Source: Palsa-506 sp963707065 | GTDB lineage: Bacteria; Actinomycetota; Actinomycetes; Streptosporangiales; Streptosporangiaceae | Direction: 5' to 3' | Assembly (NCBI GenBank): GCA_963707065.1 | Contig: CAVPPJ010000018.1 | Coordinates: forward strand, 248,001 to 312,000 | Length of the DNA: 64,000 nucleotides | In this document: in pieces, positions 42,893 to 53,351 of the stretch | Layout of the letters: every line of letters begins with the position of its first letter | How positions within the stretch are numbered: the stretch's first letter is position 1 | Notes under the pieces: model-generated | What the model was told of the DNA's origin: nothing | Databases searched by the model: none | The model's input: the letters and a program-made list of their open reading frames with translations, nothing else | Program-made: the position numbers and the translations under genes

Positions 42893-43283
42893 CGCACCTC
42901 CGCCCGCTTCTGCCTCTAAGCAGCAAGGACTTGCGGCGCACCCTTGCCCGTCTCGTGCACCATTCTGCGGCAATACACCCTGGCGATAACAGCCCCTGCG
43001 CCGTCCGGCGTCCCGCAGTGGCGCCGGGCGGCGCGGCCATTCGCGCGTTCCTGAACCGCTGGCATTGCCGTCGGATAGGGCCTGAGCTGTGGAAACGGTA
43101 TCCGACAGCCGCGGATAGGCCAAATCCGCTGGGATCGGGTGTCCGGCGGATGTTCGCTCGTTCTTGCCGAGCATAGTCTGCGTCCTCCGGGCATCTCCCC
43201 AGCATGAGCGCCGCTGCGGCGGCAAAACAGCGATAGCAGAGCACGGCAGGTGTGACATCCGTGTGACACCCGCCGCCTCCGGC
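42893..43283. promoter_or_regulatory. Upstream region of the T4SS operon
   Basis: 391 bp without a gene. It holds an inverted repeat (GTCGGATA 43070-43077 / TATCCGAC 43099-43106, 21-bp spacer), a related CGGATAGG at 43112-43119, and two direct copies of GTGTGACA (43250-43257, 43261-43268, one helical turn apart) next to the ptrB stop. A promoter is likely here, but no clear -35/-10 pair was found. Confidence 0.45.
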
Positions 43284-45440
43284 TCAGGCCGCCGCGGCGG
43301 CGGCAGTGCTCGTGATCCAGGCCAGCACGAAAGCTTCCTCGTGCCAGGCGTCGTACCTGCCGCTCCGGCCGCCGTGCCCGGCCACCATTTCCGTCTTCAG
43401 CAGGAACGGCCCGCCGTGGCCAGCCGCCCGCAGCCTGGCGATCCATTTGGCCGGCTCGCGGTAGAGCACCCGGGTGTCGTTAAGGCTGGTTATGGCGAGA
43501 ATCGGCGGATAGGCCTGGCCGTCGATGTTCTCGTACGGCGAGTAGGACTTGATGTACGCATAGACCTCCGGGTCGTGCAGCGGGTTGCCCCATTCCTCCC
43601 ACTCCGTCACGGTCAGCGGAAGCGACGGGTCGAGGATCGAGGTGAGCGCGTCCACGAACGGCACCTGCGCGACAATGCCGCCGAATGCCTGCGGAGCGAG
43701 GTTGGCCACCGCGCCCATCAGCAGCCCGCCGGCCGATCCGCCCCGGGCGACCAGCCGGGACGGCGTGGTCCAGCCCTCGCTCACCAGGTGCTCAGCGCAG
43801 GCGATGAAGTCAGTGAACGTCGTCGCCTTGCGCAGCAGCTTGCCCTCGTCGTACCACCGGCGGCCCATCTCGCCGCCACCGCGGATGTGCGCGATCGCGA
43901 AGCTGAAGCCGCGGTCGAGCAGCGAGAGCCGGGAGATGGAGAAGCCCGGGTCGATGGAGATCTCGTAGCTGCCGTAGCCGTAGAGCAGGCACGGGGCACT
44001 GCCGTCCCGCGGCGCCCCCTTGCGCCGGACCAGGGAGATCGGGATCTGCGTGCCATCGCCTGCGGTGGCCCACTCGCGGTGCTGCTCATAGTCGGCGGGG
44101 TCGTACTCGCGGCCGTCGGGACGGGCCAGCACCGGCTGCCGCCTGAGCAGGCTGAGCTCGCCGGTCGCCATATCGCAGTCGTAGACGGAACTCGGGGTCA
44201 CCAGCGACACGTAACCCAGCCGGAACGTGCCCGAGTCGTACTCAGGGTTGGAGCCTGGATGCATTTCGTAGACCGGCTCGCCGAAGGCGATCTCGTGCTC
44301 GGTGCCGTCGCCGCGGATGATCCGCAGCCCGGTGAGCCCGTCCCGCCGGTAGTAGACCGCCAGGTAGCCGGCGAAGGCGTCGACGTCAAGCAGCCGGGTA
44401 TCGGCCCGGTGCGCGATCAGCGGCCTGCTCGCGGCCGGGTCGGCCAGCGGCGCGACCGCCAGCTCGAAATTCTCCGCGTTGTCGTTGTGCAGGATCAGCA
44501 GCCGGTCGGTGCCGTCCGCGCCGACCTGGTGCTCGACGCTGTATTCCACGCCCTGGCGGCGCGGCATGACCACGCTGAACTCGCCCGCCGGCTGCGTCGC
44601 ATCCAGCAGCCAGGATTCGCTGGTGAGCTTGCTCGCCACCGAGATGTGCAGGTAGCGCTCGCTGCGCGTCAGCCCGACGCCCACCCCGAACCGCTCGTCC
44701 GGCTCCTCGAACACGACCACGTCATCGGCCGCGGGGGTGCCCACGATGTGCCGCCACACCCGGTACGGGCGCCAGGCAGCGTCCACCGTGACGTAGAACA
44801 ATGCCGAGCCGTCCAGCGACCAGGCGAGCCCGTAATAGGTGTCGGGTATCTCGTCGGGCAGGACTCCCCCCGATGCCAGGTCCTTGATCCGCAGGGTGTA
44901 GCGCTCGTCGCCGGCGAAGTCGGTGGAGTACGCAAGCCACTTGCCGTCCGGGCTCGGCGTGAACGCGCCGAGCCGGAAAAACTCCCCGCCGGCGGCCAGC
45001 TCGTTGCCGTCGAGCAGCACCTCTTCGCCATCGAGCGCCGCGCCATCCGATGTCATCGGCGGCCCCGCGTCGCCGGGCCGGACCTCGCGGCGGCACTGCA
45101 TCGCGTACTGCTTCCCCGCCTCAGTCCGCGAGTAATACCACCAGCCGCCCTTGCGGGTCGGCACCGACAGGTCCGTCTCCTGGGTGCGGGCCTTGATCTC
45201 GCCGAAGATCTCCGCGCGGAGATCCGCCTGGCCGGCGGTCACGGCCTCGACGTAGGCGTTCTCGGCCTCCAGGTAGGCGATCGTCGCCGGGTTGTCCTTA
45301 TCGCCAAGCCAGGCGTACTCGTCGATGAACGTGTCGCCGTGGTGGGTGCGCTCACTCGGAATCCGCCGGGCGACCGGGGCTGCCGCCGTGCCCGCTGCCG
45401 CCACGCCCGTTGCCTCAGCGCTTGCTGACTCGATGCTCAT
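43284..45440 (-). CDS. ptrB: Oligopeptidase B / prolyl oligopeptidase family (S9) serine peptidase
   Basis: 718 residues, the usual length. The N-terminal part is a beta-propeller (EYAWLGDKDNPATIAYLEAEN, FFRLGAFTPSPDGKWLAYS). The C-terminal hydrolase domain carries Ser in ARGGSAGGLLMGA, Asp in SLNDTRVLYREPAKW and His in MVAGHGGRSGRY. IRGGGEMGRRWYDEGK is a family signature. It cuts short peptides after basic residues and is cytoplasmic. Residues 1-25 are Ala-rich. The hairpin at 45552-45597 separates it from ychF. Confidence 0.95.
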   Translation of the reverse strand: MSIESASAEATGVAAAGTAAAPVARRIPSERTHHGDTFIDEYAWLGDKDNPATIAYLEAENAYVEAVTAGQADLRAEIFGEIKARTQETDLSVPTRKGGWWYYSRTEAGKQYAMQCRREVRPGDAGPPMTSDGAALDGEEVLLDGNELAAGGEFFRLGAFTPSPDGKWLAYSTDFAGDERYTLRIKDLASGGVLPDEIPDTYYGLAWSLDGSALFYVTVDAAWRPYRVWRHIVGTPAADDVVVFEEPDERFGVGVGLTRSERYLHISVASKLTSESWLLDATQPAGEFSVVMPRRQGVEYSVEHQVGADGTDRLLILHNDNAENFELAVAPLADPAASRPLIAHRADTRLLDVDAFAGYLAVYYRRDGLTGLRIIRGDGTEHEIAFGEPVYEMHPGSNPEYDSGTFRLGYVSLVTPSSVYDCDMATGELSLLRRQPVLARPDGREYDPADYEQHREWATAGDGTQIPISLVRRKGAPRDGSAPCLLYGYGSYEISIDPGFSISRLSLLDRGFSFAIAHIRGGGEMGRRWYDEGKLLRKATTFTDFIACAEHLVSEGWTTPSRLVARGGSAGGLLMGAVANLAPQAFGGIVAQVPFVDALTSILDPSLPLTVTEWEEWGNPLHDPEVYAYIKSYSPYENIDGQAYPPILAITSLNDTRVLYREPAKWIARLRAAGHGGPFLLKTEMVAGHGGRSGRYDAWHEEAFVLAWITSTAAAAAA

Positions 45441-45551
45441 GGCCCAGGAGTCTATGGAGGCACTCTCGATGCCCGGCGCCCCCGCTGGCTATTCAGACCA
45501 ATCCGGTCAGTGCCCGGCAACGAATAGAGGGTGCCGGACTAGATCCGGCCA

Positions 45552-45597
45552 CCGATGCCCGCGCAGAGAACCAAACAGGGGCCTGCGCGGGCATCGG
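45552..45597 (-). terminator. Terminator after ychF
   Basis: A perfect 15-bp inverted repeat (45552-45566 / 45583-45597, CCGATGCCCGCGCAG and complement) with a 16-nt loop lies 33 bp beyond the ychF stop on the minus strand and before ptrB. Confidence 0.75.
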
Positions 45598-45629
45598 CGC
45601 GTCCGCTGAGCTGCACGGACGTGCCCTGC

Positions 45630-46721
<1,092 letters not shown>

Positions 46722-46786
46722 CCGGGCGAGTCTAGGCCGCTGCCGGCCCTGACCCGTCCAGCAGCAGTTCATGGCGCCCTGCCAGC

Positions 46787-48214
46787 GTGTCAGGCGGGAA
46801 ACTGTCGGGTTCGGCTGCGAGCATGACCAGAATGAACGCCCTCACCCTGCTTGCCGGGCTCTGCCTGGGCATCGTCCTCGGGGCCGCGATCGGGTACCTG
46901 CTGGCCAAGGGACGGCTGGCGGCAGCCACCGCGGACCTGACTGGCCAGGCCCGCGCCGCCGACGAGCGGGCCAGGGCCGCGGAGGAACGGACGGCGCAGG
47001 CCGACCGCACCGCGCGCGAGCGGGCCGCGCTGATCGACGGGCAGCTGGCCGAGCGGTTCCAGGCGCTGTCGGCGGAGGCGCTGGACCTGAGCACGCGGCG
47101 GTTCCTGGAAATCGCCGAGGGGCGGCTGACCGCGGCCAACGTCACCGCGGCGGGCGAGCTGGACAAGCGCCAGGTGGCGGTAGAGCACCTGGTCGAGCCG
47201 CTGAAGGAGACCCTGGCCAGGGTGGAGGCGCAGCTGCGCGAGTCGGACGCGGCCCGCCACCGCTCGCACGCCGCGCTGGCCGAGCAGGTCCACATCGCCC
47301 GGCAGAGCTCGGACCAGCTTCGCGTGCAGACCCAGTCCCTGGTCACCGCCTTGCGGCGGCCCGAGGCCCGCGGCCGGTGGGGCGAGATGCAGCTGCGCCG
47401 GGTGGTCGAGCTGGCCGGGATGAGCGAGCGATGCGACTTCGACGAGCAGGTCAGCCTCAGCACCGCGGACGGCCCGCAGCGCCCGGACATGGTCGTCCGG
47501 CTGGCCGGCGGCAAGAACATCGTGGTGGACTCCAAGGTCACGCTCGCCGCCTACCTGGAAGCGGCCGAGTCCACCGACGACGCGGTGCGCGAGGCCCGTC
47601 TCGACGCGCACGCCCGGCACCTGCGCGATCACGTCGACAGGCTCGCCGCCAAGAGCTACTGGACCGCCCTGCGCTCGTCACCGGAGTTCGTCGTGCTGTT
47701 CATCCCGGGCGAGGCGTTCCTCGCCCCGGCGCTGGAGCGCGACCCGGCCCTGCTGGAGCACGCGATGACGCGCAAGGTGCACATCGCGACGCCGACCACG
47801 CTGGTCACGATGCTGCGCACCGCGCAATACGCCTGGCAGCAGGCCGCGCTGTCGGACAACGCCCGCGCCGTCTTCGACCTGGGCCGGGAGCTATACGACC
47901 GGCTCGCCGGGATGGGCAGGCACGTGGACAGCCTCGGCAAGGCGCTCACCAGCGCGGTGTCCGCTTACAACCAGACGGTCGGCACGCTGGAGAGCCGGGT
48001 GCTGGTCAGCGCGCGCAAGCTGAACCAGCTGGGCGTCGTCGAGGCCGCGCTGGAGCCACCGCGGCTGGTCGAGGAAACCGCCCGCGTGCTGTCCGCCGCC
48101 GAGCTCGTCGCCGAATCCGGCCCGGAGCTCGTACCCGGCGCCGGCCCGGAGCGCGGCAGCCCGCCCGCCGGGCAGCTGCTGCCGGCGCCCCGCGCCGTCA
48201 GCGCGGCCGGCTGA
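46787..48214 (+). CDS. rmuC: RmuC-family DNA recombination protein
   Basis: 475 residues. An N-terminal membrane helix (LTLLAGLCLGIVLGAAIGYLL) is followed by a long coiled coil (about 40-180) and the endonuclease-fold core (RGRWGEMQLRRVVELAGM, RPDMVVRLAGGKNIVVDSKVTLAAY, FVVLFIPGEAFLAPAL, HIATPTTLVTMLRT). RmuC limits inversions at short repeats. Three close starts are possible (46787, 46823, 46832). The shorter ones place the membrane helix at the start, and no ribosome-binding site decides. It diverges from ychF. Confidence 0.92.
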   Translation: MSGGKLSGSAASMTRMNALTLLAGLCLGIVLGAAIGYLLAKGRLAAATADLTGQARAADERARAAEERTAQADRTARERAALIDGQLAERFQALSAEALDLSTRRFLEIAEGRLTAANVTAAGELDKRQVAVEHLVEPLKETLARVEAQLRESDAARHRSHAALAEQVHIARQSSDQLRVQTQSLVTALRRPEARGRWGEMQLRRVVELAGMSERCDFDEQVSLSTADGPQRPDMVVRLAGGKNIVVDSKVTLAAYLEAAESTDDAVREARLDAHARHLRDHVDRLAAKSYWTALRSSPEFVVLFIPGEAFLAPALERDPALLEHAMTRKVHIATPTTLVTMLRTAQYAWQQAALSDNARAVFDLGRELYDRLAGMGRHVDSLGKALTSAVSAYNQTVGTLESRVLVSARKLNQLGVVEAALEPPRLVEETARVLSAAELVAESGPELVPGAGPERGSPPAGQLLPAPRAVSAAG

Positions 48215-48269
48215 GTTACCCATGCGGCGGCCAGGGTATCTGTCTAGTGAGGAGCGGGAGGGAGCAGCG

Positions 48270-48920
48270 GTGCCGCAGCGCACATGGCAGGCGCGCATGA
48301 CAGCCCATCCGGAAGCGGGCAGCACGGATCACCCGGCGCCTGTCCCGGTGCCGGACCCGGATACCTCCCGCGGCTCGTCCGCGGCCGGGCCGGCGCCGCG
48401 GCCGCCGGCAGGCCGGCGGGGGCAGCCGGGCGATCGTGGCGAGCCCGCGCGCCCCGGCAGCGGCAGCGCAGCCCCGCCACGGCTGACCGCCCGCGGCGCG
48501 GGGCTGGCGATGTTCTCCGTGTTCTTCCCCGGCACGCTGACCGCCGGCTGGCTGCATCTTGCGGTGCTCACCGGGCTGAGCTTCCTGGTCGGCTGCATCC
48601 TGGCCGGCCTGTTTACCAAGCGGGCTGACCTGCTGGTAGTGGTCACCATGCCGCCGATGGTCTTCCTGGTCGCGGTGATCTGCGTCAAGGCGCTGACCGC
48701 GACGGGAAGCGCGCTGATCTCCACTGCCGAGGGCTGCCTCCTCACGCTGTCGGCCGCCGCGCCGTGGCTCTTCGGCGGCATGGCGGTCATCATCGTCATC
48801 GCGCTCTTCCGCGGGCTGCCGCATACGATCAGCGAGATCCGGGCCGGGCTGCGCGGCAGACTTGATTCCGGCGATCGCCGCAAGCCCGGCGATCCGCGCG
48901 ATGTTTTTTATCGCCCGTAG
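48270..48920 (+). CDS. Conserved membrane protein, Rv1111c/DUF6542-like
   Basis: 216 residues from GTG 48270. The first 75 are Pro/Ala/Arg-rich and cytoplasmic. Then there are four hydrophobic segments (MFSVFFPGTLTAGWLHLAVLTGLSFLVGCILAGLF, LVVVTMPPMVFLVAVICVKAL, LSAAAPWLFGGMAVIIVIALF) and an Arg-rich tail. I recognise it only as the small membrane protein that accompanies ispH and ychF in mycobacteria. GTG 48270 follows GGAGGGAGC and is preferred to ATG 48222, which has no ribosome-binding site. Confidence 0.75.
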   Translation: MPQRTWQARMTAHPEAGSTDHPAPVPVPDPDTSRGSSAAGPAPRPPAGRRGQPGDRGEPARPGSGSAAPPRLTARGAGLAMFSVFFPGTLTAGWLHLAVLTGLSFLVGCILAGLFTKRADLLVVVTMPPMVFLVAVICVKALTATGSALISTAEGCLLTLSAAAPWLFGGMAVIIVIALFRGLPHTISEIRAGLRGRLDSGDRRKPGDPRDVFYRP

Positions 48921-48995
48921 GTGCGCCGGGCAGCAGTGAGCTGCCGGGTACCGAGGACCTGTTAGCTGCGCGGATTAGCTGTGTGGCTTCGCGGA

Positions 48996-49994
48996 TTAGC
49001 TGCCCGGTTTCGCGGACCGGCCCGGCAGGCTGTCGTCGCCTGGCCGGCGGCGCAGCTCATGCGGCAGGGCGAAGACCGTGCCCTCGCGGACCGTCTCCAC
49101 CTCCTCGACGTTGCCGAAGCCGGACTCCGCGAGCCAGCCAAGCACTCCGGCGATCAGGTCCTCAGGGACCGACGCGCCGCTAGTGACCCCCACCGTGGCC
49201 GCGCCGTCCAGCCACTGGCTGGACAGATGGGTGGCGTCGTCGATCAGGTAGGCCGCGGTCGCGCCGGCCTCCAGGGCCACCTCGACGAGGCGCACTGAGT
49301 TGGACGAGTTCCGCGAGCCGACGACCAGCACGACATCGGACTCGCGCGCGATCTCCTTCACCGCGGCCTGCCGGTTCTGGGTGGCGTAGCAGATGTCGTC
49401 ACTCGGCGGGTCGAGCAGCTGCGGGAACCGCTCGCGCAGCGCTGCCACCGTCTGGTTGGTCTCATCCACGGACAGGGTGGTCTGGGACAGCCACGCCACC
49501 CTGGCCGGGTCGCGGACCTGGACATTGTCGCTGCCGCCCGGGCCGTCTACCAGGTGAATGCGGGCCGGCGCCTCGCCGGTGGTCCCGACGACTTCCTCGT
49601 GGCCCTCGTGGCCGATCAGCAGGATGTCGTAGTCCTGCGCGGCGAAGCGCCTGGCCTCGTTGTGCACCTTGGTGACCAGCGGGCAGGTCGCGTCGATGGT
49701 ACGGAGATTGCGGTCACTGGCGTCCTGGCGCACCTGCGGAGCCACCCCGTGCGCGGAGAAAACGACGACCGCGCCCTCGGGCACCTCCGCCGTCTCCTCC
49801 ACGAAGATCGCCCCGCGTTCCTCCAGGGAACGGACCACGTGCGTGTTGTGCACGATCTGCTTGCGCACGTAGACGGGGGCGCCGAAGCGCTCCAGTGCCA
49901 GTTCGACGGTTTGCACAGCCCGGTCAACCCCGGCGCAGTAACCGCGGGGCTTGGCGAGCAGGACGCGTCGCTTCGGATCGGGCATGAGATCCAT
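48996..49994 (-). CDS. ispH: 4-hydroxy-3-methylbut-2-enyl diphosphate reductase IspH
   Basis: 332 residues. The [4Fe-4S] ligands are C20 (RGYCAGV), C104 (IDATCPLV) and C202 (DDICYATQNRQ), and substrate-binding His are in VHNTHVV, SAHGV and GHEGHEE. It performs the last step of the methylerythritol phosphate pathway, making IPP and DMAPP. The alternative start M4 is possible. It diverges from the lipid-droplet-type gene. In M. tuberculosis the same pair is Rv1110/Rv1109c. Confidence 0.97.
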   Translation of the reverse strand: MDLMPDPKRRVLLAKPRGYCAGVDRAVQTVELALERFGAPVYVRKQIVHNTHVVRSLEERGAIFVEETAEVPEGAVVVFSAHGVAPQVRQDASDRNLRTIDATCPLVTKVHNEARRFAAQDYDILLIGHEGHEEVVGTTGEAPARIHLVDGPGGSDNVQVRDPARVAWLSQTTLSVDETNQTVAALRERFPQLLDPPSDDICYATQNRQAAVKEIARESDVVLVVGSRNSSNSVRLVEVALEAGATAAYLIDDATHLSSQWLDGAATVGVTSGASVPEDLIAGVLGWLAESGFGNVEEVETVREGTVFALPHELRRRPGDDSLPGRSAKPGS

Positions 49995-50112
49995 GGTAGG
50001 TGACTACCGGGAGGACGCCGCAGGACGCCGCCACCTTCGGCCCGTGGCTGTTGCCCGCCGGGGGGTTCCGAAAAAGCCGCGGCGCTGCGACAATGGCCCC
50101 CCTTGCCGCGAA

Positions 50113-50147
50113 GCATCGCCGATGATGAGAATCATCGGCAGGGATGC
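50113..50147. promoter_or_regulatory. Palindrome between ispH and the lipid-droplet-type gene
   Basis: GCCGATGAT (50118-50126) and ATCATCGGC (50131-50139) form a perfect 9-bp inverted repeat around GAGA, extended by GCATC/GATGC outside. The centre ATGATGAGAATCAT resembles Fur/Zur-family operators, but the match is by eye. It may also be a small hairpin. Confidence 0.5.
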
Positions 50148-50250
50148 CTGCTCGCTGCGGGAACCCGTGGTCCCCCGGTCGTGATCTCCCCTGTCGCATC
50201 GGGCACGTCCCTGGGCATGTCCCGGGCACGTCCCAGGAAGAAGGATCGAT

Positions 50251-50902
50251 ATGCGCGTCCCGCAGGTGACAGAACGCATGAAGGAGGCTCCGGCACATGC
50301 GCTGCGGGCCGTGTTTGCCGGGATCGGTCAGGTCCTTCTCGTTGCCGACCGGATCAAGAACCGCGCCACGGACGGGGATGGCACGCCGCCTGCGGCCGCT
50401 CCGGCTGCCGCCAGCGCGACCACGCCGGCCGGCGGCGCGCCGGCCGGCGCCGCCCCACCCGGCGCCGCTCCGGCTGGCGCCGCCGCGGCCGCTGATGCGC
50501 CGGCCGCTGCCGCTGCCCCGGCTGCCGCCTGCCGCCCCGGCTGCCCCCGCCGCGTCTGCTGCCCCCGCCGCGTCTGCTGCCCCCGCCGCGTCTGCTGCCC
50601 CGGCCCCCGCCGCTGCCGCTCAGGCGCCCGCGGCCGCACCCGCCGCCCCCGCTCAGGCACCCGCCCCACCTGCGGCTGCGGCTGGCGCACCCGCGGCCGG
50701 GCCCGCCGCGCCGGCGGCCGGTGACCTGCCGATCCCGCACTATGACGAGCTTTCCGTCCCGTCCCTCCGGGCCCGGATGCGCAGCCTCAACCCCGCGCAG
50801 TTGCGTGCGCTGATCGACTACGAGCGCGCGCACGAGGGCCGGGACGCCGTGCTGGCCATGTACGAGCGCCGCATCGCCAAGATCGAGGGCGGCGAAGCCT
50901 GA
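50251..50902 (+). CDS. Lipid-droplet-associated-type protein, Rv1109c-like (single-base frameshift)
   Basis: The N-terminus (VTERMKEAPAHALRAVFAGIGQ, then VLLVADRIKNRATDGDG) and C-terminus (LPIPHYDELSVPSLRARMRSLN, then PAQLRALIDYERAHEGRDAVLAMYERRIAKI) are conserved ends of an actinobacterial family labelled lipid-droplet-associated. Between them is an Ala/Pro repeat linker. The two ends are in different frames. One extra base near 50524-50530 in the GCTGCCGCCTGCC run accounts for it; without repair the frame gives a Cys/Arg-rich nonsense tail ending at 50724. ATG 50251 follows GAAGGA. The role is inferred from naming in related genomes and is not firmly established. Confidence 0.8.
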
Positions 50903-50939
50903 CCGGCGGCACCGATCCGGCAAGCTGGCGATCACTGCC

Positions 50940-52194
50940 ATGCCACTAGAGAGCTCCGCCGACTCGCCCGTCCCGGTCCGCACGGTGCTGCGGCTCGTCG
51001 GCGACTGGATTGGCCGCCTGGGCCGGATCTGGGTCGAGGGGCAGATCGCCGAGCTGACGCTGCGTGGCGGCACGGCCTTCCTGACACTGCGCGATCCGAT
51101 CGCGGCCGTATCAGTACGGGTCATCTGCCCGCGGGCGGTCCTCGACGCGAACGACCCGCCGCCCGCGGAAGGTGCCCGCGTGGTCGTCTGGGCCAAACCG
51201 GATTTCAATATCAACCGGGGCTCGTTTGCCCTGTCGGCCGTCGAGATCCGTGCGGTCGGGATCGGCGAGCTGCTGGCCCGGCTCGAACGGCTGCGCCAGG
51301 CGCTGGCCGCGGAGGGGCTCTTTGCCGCCGCGCGGAAACGGCCGCTGCCGTTCCTGCCCACGACGGTCGGGCTCATCTGCGGGCGTGAGTCGGCCGCCGA
51401 GCGGGATGTCCTGCGCAATGCCGCCCGGCGATGGCCGGCCGTCAGGTTCCGGGTGGAGAACGTCGCCGTCCAGGGCACCTACGCGGCCGGCGAGGTGACC
51501 GAAGCGCTGCGGCGGCTTGATACGGACCCTGCCGTCGACGTGATCATCGTCGCCCGCGGCGGCGGCTCGATCGAGGACCTGCTGCCCTTCTCCGATGAGG
51601 CGCTGATCCGGGCGGTCGCCGCGTGCCAGACCCCCGTCGTCAGCGCCATCGGCCACGAGCAGGACGTGCCGCTCCTCGACCAGGTGGCCGACGTCCGGGC
51701 CTCGACCCCGACCGACGCCGCGCGCCGGGTTGTTCCCGACGTCACCGAGCAGACTGAGCTCATCGCGCAGCTGCGTGCCCGTGCCCGCCGCCGGCTGGCC
51801 GGCCGGCTGAGACCGTGAGCTCTCCTGGCTGACCGACATCCGGTCACGGCCAGCCATCTCCGCGCCGGTACGGGAAATCGATAGGCGCCAGGAGCAGGTA
51901 CTCGGGCTGGCCGAACGGGCACGCCGGTGCCTTTCCGCCCGGCTGGACCGGGCTGCCGATGACATCGTCCATACCCGCGCCCGGCTGGTCGCGCTCTCCC
52001 CGGCGGCCACGCTGCACCGCGGCTACGCCATCGTCCAGCGCCCTGATGCCAGCGTCGTCCGCGCGGCAGCCGGCATCGGCGACGGCGAGCCGCTTACCCT
52101 CCGTTTCGCCGACGACCAGCTTGCCGTGACGACCGGCAAGCCTGCCGCTAAGCCGAAGCCGCGCGCCAAAAGCAAGGCTAAGGTGGCACGGTGA
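50940..52194 (+). CDS. xseA: Exodeoxyribonuclease VII large subunit XseA (single-base frameshift)
   Basis: The N-terminal OB-fold (LIGRLGRIWVEGQIAELTLRGGTAFLTLRD) and the catalytic domain (PFLPTTVGLICGRESAAERDVL, VIIVARGGGSIEDLLPFSDEALIRAVAAC, AIGHEQDVPLLDQVADVRASTPTDAAR) are intact. The literal frame stops at 51818. After removal of one A near 51810 the frame continues as LDRELSWLTDIRSRP..., includes the C-terminal coiled coil and LHRGYAIVQRPDA, and ends at 52194 at the GTGA overlap with xseB. The enzyme degrades single-stranded DNA from both ends. Confidence 0.9.
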
Positions 52195-52583
52195 CGGCAC
52201 GCAGCGGCGCAGCGGACTCACCGGAAACCCCGGCCGGGGCGGGCCGGCGCCGGGCCGCGGCAGACCGGCCGGCGCCAGGCGACGGGCCGCCGCCGGACAA
52301 GGCCACCGCGGGCCGGCCGGCCGCTGGCGGTCCCCCGGCCGGCCGGGCAGCCGCCGGCCAGGCCCCCAGGCTGCCCTACGAGAAGGCCCGCGACGAGCTG
52401 ACGGAGCTGGTCAAGCGCCTTGAGGCCGGCGGCCTCACGCTGGAGCAGTCGCTGGAACTCTGGGAGCGCGGCGAGCGGCTTGCCGACATCTGCACGGAGT
52501 GGCTGGACGGCGCCCGGGCCCGGCTGGCGACCGCGATGGCGCGCCGGGAAGACGGCCCCGCGGACCCGGCGGCACCGTTCTAG
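52191..52583 (+). CDS. xseB: Exodeoxyribonuclease VII small subunit XseB
   Basis: 130 residues. The last 70 (LPYEKARDELTELVKRLEAGGLTLEQSLELWERGERLADICTEWLDGARARL) are the whole XseB helical hairpin, with the typical Y-E-x-A-x-x-E-L start. The first 55 are a Pro/Ala/Gly-rich extension not present in most XseB. GTG 52191 overlaps the xseA stop, so the subunits are co-translated. Confidence 0.93.
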   Translation: MTARSGAADSPETPAGAGRRRAAADRPAPGDGPPPDKATAGRPAAGGPPAGRAAAGQAPRLPYEKARDELTELVKRLEAGGLTLEQSLELWERGERLADICTEWLDGARARLATAMARREDGPADPAAPF

Positions 52584-52638
52584 GCGCGCGCAGGCCGTGC
52601 CCGTCGCGGCCGCGGCATGTTCCGTGCGGCGCGGCACG

Positions 52639-53250
52639 TTACAGCGACCGAATCTCGATCCGGGACAGCACCTGGATCACGCTGCCGGCCAGCTGGCGCG
52701 CGCGTTCCTCGTCCGTGCCGAGCGAGATCTCGGCGACGGCCAGCATCAGCGCTCCCGTCACCACGATGGCGACCGCCTCATCGAGCGGCTCGCCGCTGCG
52801 GGCGAAGAACTCGGCGTTGCGCCCCGACCAGTCGACCAGCCGCTGCCGGCGCACCAGGTCGAATCCGGGCGGCCCGTCCCCCCGCACGAACAGCGCGGAT
52901 AGCTCGCGCTGCGCCAGGCAGCCGTCCAGGTACCCGCGCGCGCCGGCCAGGAAGAGCTGCCGGGGATCGGTGACGCCCGCGTCACGGGCGCGCTTGACGG
53001 CGAGCCGGGTCCGCTCCACCTGATCCCGGTGGAATTCCTCGTACAGCGTGACGAACAGGTCGGCCTTGCCGGAGAAGTGGTGATACAGGCTGCCCACGCT
53101 GGCACCTGCGCGAGTGACGATGTCCGTGATGCCGGCCTGCGCATAACCTACGGACGTGAACACCTCACGGGCGGCAGCGAGCAGCCCGGTCCGGGTGGCC
53201 GCGCCGCGCTCCGACGGCCGGGCGGCGGGCTGGGCCTGGTCTGTTGTCAT
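52639..53250 (-). CDS. TetR-family transcriptional regulator
   Basis: 203 residues. The N-terminal helix-turn-helix reads TRTGLLAAAREVFTSVGYAQAGITDIVTRAGASVGSLYHHFSGKADLF, a full TetR DNA-binding signature. The C-terminal ligand domain (LVRRQRLVDWSGRNAEFF and following) is not assignable. It converges on xseB and diverges from glpX. Short-range candidates for control are itself and glpX. No palindrome clear enough to call an operator was seen in the 100 bp before it. Confidence 0.88.
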   Translation of the reverse strand: MTTDQAQPAARPSERGAATRTGLLAAAREVFTSVGYAQAGITDIVTRAGASVGSLYHHFSGKADLFVTLYEEFHRDQVERTRLAVKRARDAGVTDPRQLFLAGARGYLDGCLAQRELSALFVRGDGPPGFDLVRRQRLVDWSGRNAEFFARSGEPLDEAVAIVVTGALMLAVAEISLGTDEERARQLAGSVIQVLSRIEIRSL

Positions 53251-53351
53251 CCGGTTCAGCAGCGCTCCTCACAGTCAGCCGCTCCGGGCAATAGGCTACG
53301 CCGGCCAGCTGTGCCGGATCACTCACGGCTTAAAGAGAGGGCTCATCCGCT

